NCBI GenBank assembly: GCA_029060585.1
Contig: JAIDTS010000399.1
Coordinates: 1 to 19,568 of the forward strand
Source of the DNA: Muribaculaceae bacterium
GTDB taxonomy: Bacteria > Bacteroidota > Bacteroidia > Bacteroidales > Muribaculaceae
DNA length: 19,568 bases
Direction: 5' to 3'
The notes below the pieces were generated by a model that worked only from the letters and a program-made list of their open reading frames with translations, did not search any database and was not told the DNA's origin. Each line of letters opens with the position of its first letter. Position 1 is the first letter of the stretch. Of this stretch, positions 14,840-19,568 are shown in pieces. The translations under genes were made by a program, and so were the position numbers.

Positions 14840-15469
14840 ATGAAAAAGATTATCATGATGCTCATGGCGCTATGCCTGATCGCACCTGCAGCTACCGCCC
14901 AGCAGGCGGCTCTCACTCCGAAGCAGGAGAAGATGTGCAACAAGAACGCAAAAGACCGCGCAAAACAGTTTAAGAAAGACGGATATGAGGTAATGGGCAG
15001 CCTTCCCATGCAGGACGCCCTCTACAAGCACTTCGCAAAACTTGAGATGGGCGCTACCGAGGAGCTTGGAACCGGCCACTCAAAGTCGCAGAACAACGGT
15101 CGCCAGATGTGCATCACCTACGCGATGTCAGAATATGCCTCGAAGGCTGTATCGCAGGTGAAGGGTCGCAGCGTGACAGACGCATACGGCAACGAAGTCG
15201 ACACTGACAACGATCCCGAATTCGCACGCTTCTATGCAGCCTACGAGCGCCTCACCCAGAAGGAAATCAAGGGCGAGCTTCAGGAATCATTGACACTCAT
15301 GAAGAAGAACCCCGACGGAAGCTATGACTTCCGCATGTACTTCACCGTAGACGAAAACAAGGCACTTGCACGCCGCCAGAAGGCATTGAAAGACGCCGCC
15401 GCAGAGTCTGGTCTGGCTCAGGAATATGCCAAGCAGGTGTCGGAATTCGTCAACGAACCCCTCAAATAA
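14840..15469 (+). CDS. Small exported LPP20-like protein of unknown function
   Basis: The 209-residue protein has a clean signal peptide (MKKIIMMLMALCLIAP..., cleavage after ATA before QQA). The mature part is mixed helix and strand and highly charged. Recognisable segments are KNAKDRAKQFKKDGYEV at the N-terminus, a central MCITYAMSEYASKAVSQVKG helix, and a C-terminal helix with ALARRQKALKDAAAESGL. The layout resembles LPP20-type envelope proteins of Bacteroidales, but the match is by general pattern only and no function can be assigned. It follows the DUF4384 gene by 31 bases and precedes the transglutaminase gene by 15, so it is very probably in the same transcript. Confidence 0.8.
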   Translation: MKKIIMMLMALCLIAPAATAQQAALTPKQEKMCNKNAKDRAKQFKKDGYEVMGSLPMQDALYKHFAKLEMGATEELGTGHSKSQNNGRQMCITYAMSEYASKAVSQVKGRSVTDAYGNEVDTDNDPEFARFYAAYERLTQKEIKGELQESLTLMKKNPDGSYDFRMYFTVDENKALARRQKALKDAAAESGLAQEYAKQVSEFVNEPLK

Positions 15470-15484
15470 GAAAAGGCCACCAAC

Positions 15485-17281
15485 ATGCGCAAATGCATCA
15501 CACTACTTTCAGGATGCATGCTACTGGGGGGGACTGCGGCACTGTCGCAGTCTCCCCTTGAGGAATACAATAAATTCCGCCAGCAGATCCTGAGCGACTA
15601 TGACAACTTCAAGAGTCGCATTCTCGAACACTACGGCGATTTCCTCAATGGCGAATGGCACGAATTTGAGCCGCTCTGGGAAGAAGAGAGCCCTTATACA
15701 GCGCCGAAGCCCGCGGCTCTTCCTGAGATTCCGAAGACAGCGGAACCGGAGCCGGAACCTGCAGTGGCGAAACTTCCGGATCCAAAATTCGCACCATCGG
15801 CCATGAACGGCATTCTCGCGGCGACCCCGGCAGGAAATCTGGCGCCCGGAAGCATCACCGAGTATAGCCACCACAGCATCAAGATAGACGCCGGAGGCAT
15901 CGGAGGAGGCTCAATGCCTTCCACAATGGCCAAGAGTCCTCTGGGAGCCCAGCTCGCCATGTCGGAGTCAGCAGGCAAGAGCAACTATGAGCTCGCGGTG
16001 CGTCGCCTTCCCGATCCCGGATTCGCGTTCGGCGATTTCCCGGGGCAGATTGCCGCTCCAAGTCCCGGAGAGTCAGGAATCGTCAACATCGACATGAGCA
16101 GCCGTCGCCAGAGCGCCGAGGACCTTCAGCGCGCGGCGGACGAAAGCGGCTACGCGACAGTCGAGACCTTCACCGTCCCGCAGAACCAGAACAACTTCAT
16201 GTTTGACTTCTATGGTATGGAGGCTTTCATACCGGAAATTGACTTCCAGATAGCAAAATCCATCAACGGACCGGAGGACACAGGCTCCCACTGGAAGAAG
16301 ATGGCCGATCAGAAAGGTGGAGTCGAGACCGCCCGCCAGCTTTTCGGACTTGCCCGTCAGCTCGGCCTCAACGGATACCTGACGTTTAGGCTCGCGGAGT
16401 CGTTCGTCAACCAGAAATTCAAGGATTCCAACCAGGCGGCCCGCATGTCGGCCGTGCATTTCCTCCTGTCAAACATGGGCTACGATGCGCGCCTCATCAA
16501 GATCAACGACATCTTTACAGTGATGATGCCGTTTGACCAGAAAGTAGTCTACGCCACCATGTCGCAGACCATAGACGGAAGAAAATACACCATCCTATTC
16601 CCGGAGGGATATGACGCACCCAAAGGGCAACCCATGCGCCTTATGACATGCAATCTTCCGGCTGAATCTCTCGGCAAGACATCCGACCTGCGTCTGACGG
16701 GACTCAGCCTGCCTATGAAGCCAAAGGAATTCAATCTGACCAACGGCAATCTGACGCTAAGGGGAGAAGTGAACGAGAATATCCAGAAACTTCTGCACCA
16801 CTATCCGCAGATGCCGACAGGCGACTTCGCGTCTTCATGGGTAGACAGCAGACTCAGGGAAGATCTCGTAGGCCAACTCAAGGGTCAGTTGGCCGGCATG
16901 AGCGACAGGGAGAAGGTGAACTCACTTATGTCTCTTTGCCATAAGGGCTTCAACTATTCCACCGATCAGGACTTCCACGGATTTGAGAAGCCATACTTCC
17001 TTGAAGAGAACTTCATCTACGACAAGAACGACTGCGAAGACCGCGCGATATTCTTCTCCTATCTGCTCTGGAATGCGTTCGGACTCCCCTGCCAGCTTGT
17101 TCAGTATCCGGGCCATGAGAGCGCTACGGTAGCGGTAGACGACGATATCGCAGGATATTTCTACAACACGGATGGTACGAAATACTACAGTGCTGACCCG
17201 ACGTATATAGGCAGCACGATAGGTATGGTCATGAAGGCATTCCGCAACGCCTCTCCTACCGTCGACAAGCAATACCGATAG
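15485..17281 (+). CDS. Exported transglutaminase-fold cysteine protein
   Basis: This 598-residue protein begins MRKCITLLSGCMLLGG. The export signal could be cleaved by signal peptidase I near SQS. Cys11 in LLSGC also fits a lipobox, with an unusually short signal sequence. An amphipathic helical region follows (YNKFRQQILSDYDNF to about residue 60), then a Pro/Glu/Ala linker (about 70-105), a long middle region without a known family, and a C-terminal transglutaminase-like domain (about 470-590). The likely triad is Cys517 (KNDCEDRA), His544 (PGHESATV) and Asp571 (SADPTY). Such domains act as cysteine proteases, peptidases or cross-linking enzymes. The actual reaction is unknown. It is the last gene of the exported cluster and converges with the minus-strand small membrane gene. 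Confidence 0.88.
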   Translation: MRKCITLLSGCMLLGGTAALSQSPLEEYNKFRQQILSDYDNFKSRILEHYGDFLNGEWHEFEPLWEEESPYTAPKPAALPEIPKTAEPEPEPAVAKLPDPKFAPSAMNGILAATPAGNLAPGSITEYSHHSIKIDAGGIGGGSMPSTMAKSPLGAQLAMSESAGKSNYELAVRRLPDPGFAFGDFPGQIAAPSPGESGIVNIDMSSRRQSAEDLQRAADESGYATVETFTVPQNQNNFMFDFYGMEAFIPEIDFQIAKSINGPEDTGSHWKKMADQKGGVETARQLFGLARQLGLNGYLTFRLAESFVNQKFKDSNQAARMSAVHFLLSNMGYDARLIKINDIFTVMMPFDQKVVYATMSQTIDGRKYTILFPEGYDAPKGQPMRLMTCNLPAESLGKTSDLRLTGLSLPMKPKEFNLTNGNLTLRGEVNENIQKLLHHYPQMPTGDFASSWVDSRLREDLVGQLKGQLAGMSDREKVNSLMSLCHKGFNYSTDQDFHGFEKPYFLEENFIYDKNDCEDRAIFFSYLLWNAFGLPCQLVQYPGHESATVAVDDDIAGYFYNTDGTKYYSADPTYIGSTIGMVMKAFRNASPTVDKQYR

Positions 17282-17288
17282 AGGAGTA

Positions 17289-17309
17289 TACGCACCACGC
17301 TCTACGCAC
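17289..17309. repeat. Weak 7-bp periodic repeat after the transglutaminase stop
   Basis: Three consecutive heptamers, TACGCAC, CACGCTC and TACGCAC, lie eight bases after the stop codon in the short convergent gap. The period matches the four clearer arrays in the window, but only three units are present and the middle one has two differences. No terminator hairpin is evident in this gap. Confidence 0.45.
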
Positions 17310-17638
17310 TAATAGTCGCAGGGCTCGTCAAGGGGACTGCGCGACGGGTATACCTTCTCGGCTTTCTGGCGCTTCTTCGAGCTGCCTCGCTTGCGTTTTG
17401 AAGCATCCGACCCGGATTTCCTTTTACGTTTTGCCGAAACAGTTTTGTCGGAGACTGAGTCACGTGATGAATCCGAGGACATAACGGAGTCGTTGTTTAC
17501 AATGACCACCTGAGGGGCTGCTGAAGCGTTTCGCGACCTGCAGTTGCGGAAGATGAATCCCAATGCCAAACACAAGAGGGCTGCGGCCGCTACGGCCACC
17601 AGCCCTCTTCTTTCCTTAGATGTCAGCGGATGCTTCAT
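17309..17638 (-). CDS. Small single-pass membrane protein with basic tail, unknown function
   Basis: The 109-residue product has an N-terminal cytoplasmic start (MKHPLTSKERRG), one transmembrane helix at about residues 12-30 (LVAVAAAALLCLALGFIF) and a Ser/Asp linker. A strongly basic region of about 30 residues rich in Lys/Arg/Ser follows, and the end is PLDEPCDY. Similar short proteins with one helix, a basic tail and a PLDEP-type end occur in Bacteroidales as hypothetical proteins. I recall the general pattern but not a function. The gene lies 46 bases downstream of typA on the same strand and is likely cotranscribed with it. Only the 7-bp repeat and a short AT-rich stretch separate the two. 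Confidence 0.75.
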   Translation of the reverse strand: MKHPLTSKERRGLVAVAAAALLCLALGFIFRNCRSRNASAAPQVVIVNNDSVMSSDSSRDSVSDKTVSAKRKRKSGSDASKRKRGSSKKRQKAEKVYPSRSPLDEPCDY

Positions 17639-17662
17639 CCTTTTATGCCTTAACAGCTTATA

Positions 17663-17690
17663 TTTAATCTTTTATCTTTAATCTTTAATC
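17663..17690. repeat. Four 7-bp tandem units over the typA stop codon
   Basis: On the plus strand the units are TTTAATC, TTTTATC, TTTAATC, TTTAATC, exactly 28 bases. The TAA stop of typA (17685-17687, minus strand) lies within the array, and its outermost unit encodes the last Asn-Asp codons. The sequence is AT-rich, so chance similarity is easier here than in the GC-rich arrays, but the period is exact. Confidence 0.8.
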
Positions 17691-19490
17691 ATTTGACCGG
17701 TTGGCGCGCTTGCGCTCGTTTTCGTCAAGGATGATCTTGCGCAGGCGCAGATGGTTGGGAGTGACCTCCACATATTCATCCTCCTTGATGTATTCAAGTG
17801 CCTCCTCGAGGGAGAAGACCACGGGGGGTACAATCTTGGCCTTGTCGTCCGCTCCGGACGCACGCATGTTGGTGAGCTTCTTCGACTTCGTCACGTTGAC
17901 TACGATATCATTGTCTTTGGCGTTCTCCCCTACCACCTGACCGGCATACACCTCATCCTGCGGGAAAATGAAGAAACGGCCGCGGTCCTGAAGTTTGTCG
18001 ATAGCGTATGCATAAGCAGTGCCGGCCTCCATGGCGATGAGGGAGCCGTTGGTGCGCCGCTCTATCTCGCCCTTCCATGGCTGGTATTCGAGGAACCGGT
18101 GGGCCATTATCGCCTCACCGGCGGTAGCTGTCAGCACATTGTTGCGCAGACCGATGATGCCTCTCGACGGGATATGGAACTCGATATTGATGCGGTCGTT
18201 CTGAGTGTCCATGCTGACGATCTCGCCACGACGGCGTGTCACCATATCCACTACCTTCGAGCTATATTCCTCCGGGACGTTGATTGTCAGAGTCTCCACA
18301 GGCTCGCACTTCACGCCGTCGATCTCCTTTATAATCACCTGCGGCTGACCAACCTGCAGCTCGTAACCTTCACGGCGCATAGTCTCGATGAGGATAGAGA
18401 GATGAAGCACACCACGGCCGAAGACGGTCCATTTGTCTTCGGTATCTCCTTTGCTTACACGCAGAGCAAGGTTGCGGTCGAGCTCCTTCATAAGGCGGTC
18501 GTGGATGTGGCGGGATGTCACGTATTTGCCGTCCTTGCCGAAGAAGGGGGAATTGTTGATGGTGAATGTCATCGACATCGTGGGCTCGTCGATGGCTATG
18601 CGGGGAAGCGGCTCGGGATTTTCCACCGACGAGATAGTGTCACCTATCTCGAAATCCTCGAGACCGACGATGGCGCATATATCGCCCGAGCTGACCTCAG
18701 AGACCTTCTTACGCCCCATTCCCTCGAATGTATGGAGTTCCTTGATGCGCTGCTTCTTCACCGAACCGTCTTTCTTGCAGAGGGCGATATCCATGCCCTC
18801 GCGGAGTGTGCCGCGATGGACACGGCCCACTGCGATTCGGCCTACGTAGCTCGAGAAGTCAAGACTCGTGATGAGCATCTGAGGCTCACCCTCAAGCTGT
18901 GTAGGAGCAGGAATATTCTCTATGATCGCATCGAGCACGGCTGTGATATCGTCGGTGCGCACCTTCCAGTCCTTGCTCATCCAGTTCTCCTTCGCGCTTC
19001 CGTAGATAGTCGGGAAGTCGAGCTGGTCTTCAGTCGCGTTGAGATTGAACATTAGGTCGAAGACCATCTCGTTGACCTCATCGGGACGGCAGTTTGGTTT
19101 GTCGACCTTGTTGATGACCACGACAGGCTTAAGCCCCATCTGGATAGCCTTCTGAAGCACGAAGCGGGTCTGAGGCATCGGGCCCTCAAAAGCGTCGACG
19201 AGAAGCAGACAACCGTCGGCCATATTCAGCACACGCTCCACCTCGCCACCGAAATCGGCGTGTCCCGGGGTGTCGATGATATTTATCTTGGTGCCTTTAT
19301 AGTTGATGCTGACGTTTTTAGACAGAATCGTGATACCTCTCTCGCGTTCGAGGTCATTATTGTCGAGGATAAGTTCCCCTGCGTTCTGGTTTTCGCGGAA
19401 AAGGTTTCCGGCGAGGAGCATTTTGTCGACGAGAGTGGTCTTGCCATGGTCGACGTGCGCGATGATAGCTATATTGCGGATGTCTTGCAT
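17685..19490 (-). CDS. typA: Ribosome-associated translational GTPase TypA/BipA
   Basis: TypA is an EF-G-like GTPase that binds the 70S ribosome and supports large-subunit assembly and stress adaptation. Length (601 residues) and motifs are normal: AHVDHGKTT (11-19, P-loop), RGITI (51-55), DTPGH (73-77) and NKVD (127-130). The beta-barrel domain II follows, then EF-G-like domains with [13 protein letters not shown] and SRGIIGLRN, and the C-terminal TypA-specific domain with [16 protein letters not shown]. The start [12 protein letters not shown] at 19490 fits the family exactly. A consensus promoter lies about 50 bases upstream, and a GC-rich hairpin sits between it and the start codon. The small membrane-protein gene follows downstream. 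Confidence 0.98.
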   Translation of the reverse strand: MQDIRNIAIIAHVDHGKTTLVDKMLLAGNLFRENQNAGELILDNNDLERERGITILSKNVSINYKGTKINIIDTPGHADFGGEVERVLNMADGCLLLVDAFEGPMPQTRFVLQKAIQMGLKPVVVINKVDKPNCRPDEVNEMVFDLMFNLNATEDQLDFPTIYGSAKENWMSKDWKVRTDDITAVLDAIIENIPAPTQLEGEPQMLITSLDFSSYVGRIAVGRVHRGTLREGMDIALCKKDGSVKKQRIKELHTFEGMGRKKVSEVSSGDICAIVGLEDFEIGDTISSVENPEPLPRIAIDEPTMSMTFTINNSPFFGKDGKYVTSRHIHDRLMKELDRNLALRVSKGDTEDKWTVFGRGVLHLSILIETMRREGYELQVGQPQVIIKEIDGVKCEPVETLTINVPEEYSSKVVDMVTRRRGEIVSMDTQNDRINIEFHIPSRGIIGLRNNVLTATAGEAIMAHRFLEYQPWKGEIERRTNGSLIAMEAGTAYAYAIDKLQDRGRFFIFPQDEVYAGQVVGENAKDNDIVVNVTKSKKLTNMRASGADDKAKIVPPVVFSLEEALEYIKEDEYVEVTPNHLRLRKIILDENERKRANRSND

Positions 19491-19505
19491 AGAATGTTGC
19501 TGCTG

Positions 19506-19524
19506 GCCCGGGATTCAACCGGGC
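19506..19524 (-). other. GC-rich hairpin in the typA 5' leader
   Basis: GCCCGG (19506-19511) pairs with CCGGGC (19519-19524) around a 7-base loop, extended by one G-T pair. In the minus-strand transcript it lies about 15 bases before the start codon and only a few bases after the predicted transcription start. It could hinder ribosome loading or protect the 5' end. No function is proven by sequence. Confidence 0.6.
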
Positions 19525-19536
19525 TGTTTCAAACTG

Positions 19537-19567
19537 CAAAGTTAGCGAAATTCCCGCACACCGCCAA
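19537..19567 (-). promoter_or_regulatory. typA promoter (Bacteroidetes consensus)
   Basis: On the minus strand TTG (19567-19565), a spacer of 20 bases, and TAACTTTG (19544-19537) match the consensus exactly. The start point is expected near 19531, giving a leader of about 40 bases that contains the GC-rich hairpin. Confidence 0.85.
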
Positions 19568-19568
19568 G

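Noticed and set aside
17751..19055. Open frame of 434 codons on the plus strand, antisense to typA
   Set aside because: It lies wholly inside the well-supported typA gene and has no recognisable domain, start context or promoter. Long antisense frames are common opposite GC-rich codon usage.
19501..19530. tRNA T-arm-like sequence upstream of typA
   Set aside because: The minus strand shows a 7-base loop in a GC stem that resembles a T-arm, but the loop lacks the canonical TTC and no acceptor, D or anticodon stems are present.

Overview
The window (about 19.6 kb, moderately GC-rich, densely coding) looks like a chromosome segment from a member of the Bacteroidales, plausibly Muribaculaceae-like. 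The evidence is the gene content: a T9SS-plug (DUF5103) protein, DUF3109, a PA14-containing GH3 enzyme, a folP-cdaA pair and TPR/caspase plus DUF4384 proteins. Three promoters also fit the Bacteroidetes -33/-7 consensus exactly (TTG, 20 bp, TAnnTTTG), and Shine-Dalgarno sequences are largely absent. No tRNA, rRNA, insertion sequence, phage gene or CRISPR array is visible. No stretch above 300 bases lacks a gene.

Left part (1-8793). On the plus strand are the 3' end of an exported GH3 glycosidase, a T9SS-plug family protein and a cysteine-rich DUF3109 protein. They converge on a minus-strand pair, folP (dihydropteroate synthase) followed by cdaA (membrane diadenylate cyclase). folP is divergent from rplS (ribosomal protein L19), and the two promoters interlock in about 50 bp. 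After rplS come a clear terminator, rsgA (ribosome-assembly GTPase) and an exported type I pullulanase-like GH13, which ends at a strong terminator.

Central part (8794-17281). A consensus promoter, with a perfect 16-bp dyad over its -33 element, precedes five closely spaced plus-strand genes. All five products carry export signals: a beta-propeller protein with an OmpA-like C-terminus, a TPR-caspase with intact His/Cys catalytic residues, a DUF4384 protein, a small LPP20-like protein and a transglutaminase-fold cysteine protein with an intact Cys/His/Asp triad. The first two share a module of about 130 residues found in the middle of both. I know of no described function for this set. It reads as a cell-envelope proteolysis or protein-processing system and is the best candidate here for an undescribed system.

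Right part (17282-19568). typA/bipA on the minus strand has its own promoter just inside the window edge, and a small single-pass basic protein follows it.

A pattern that crosses all regions is a set of degenerate tandem repeats with a period of exactly 7 bp. Four clear arrays lie at or over stop codons (cdaA, folP, the caspase gene, typA). Each has a different unit sequence, and two further weak examples lie at other gene ends. One array has become the 5' coding end of the DUF4384 gene.
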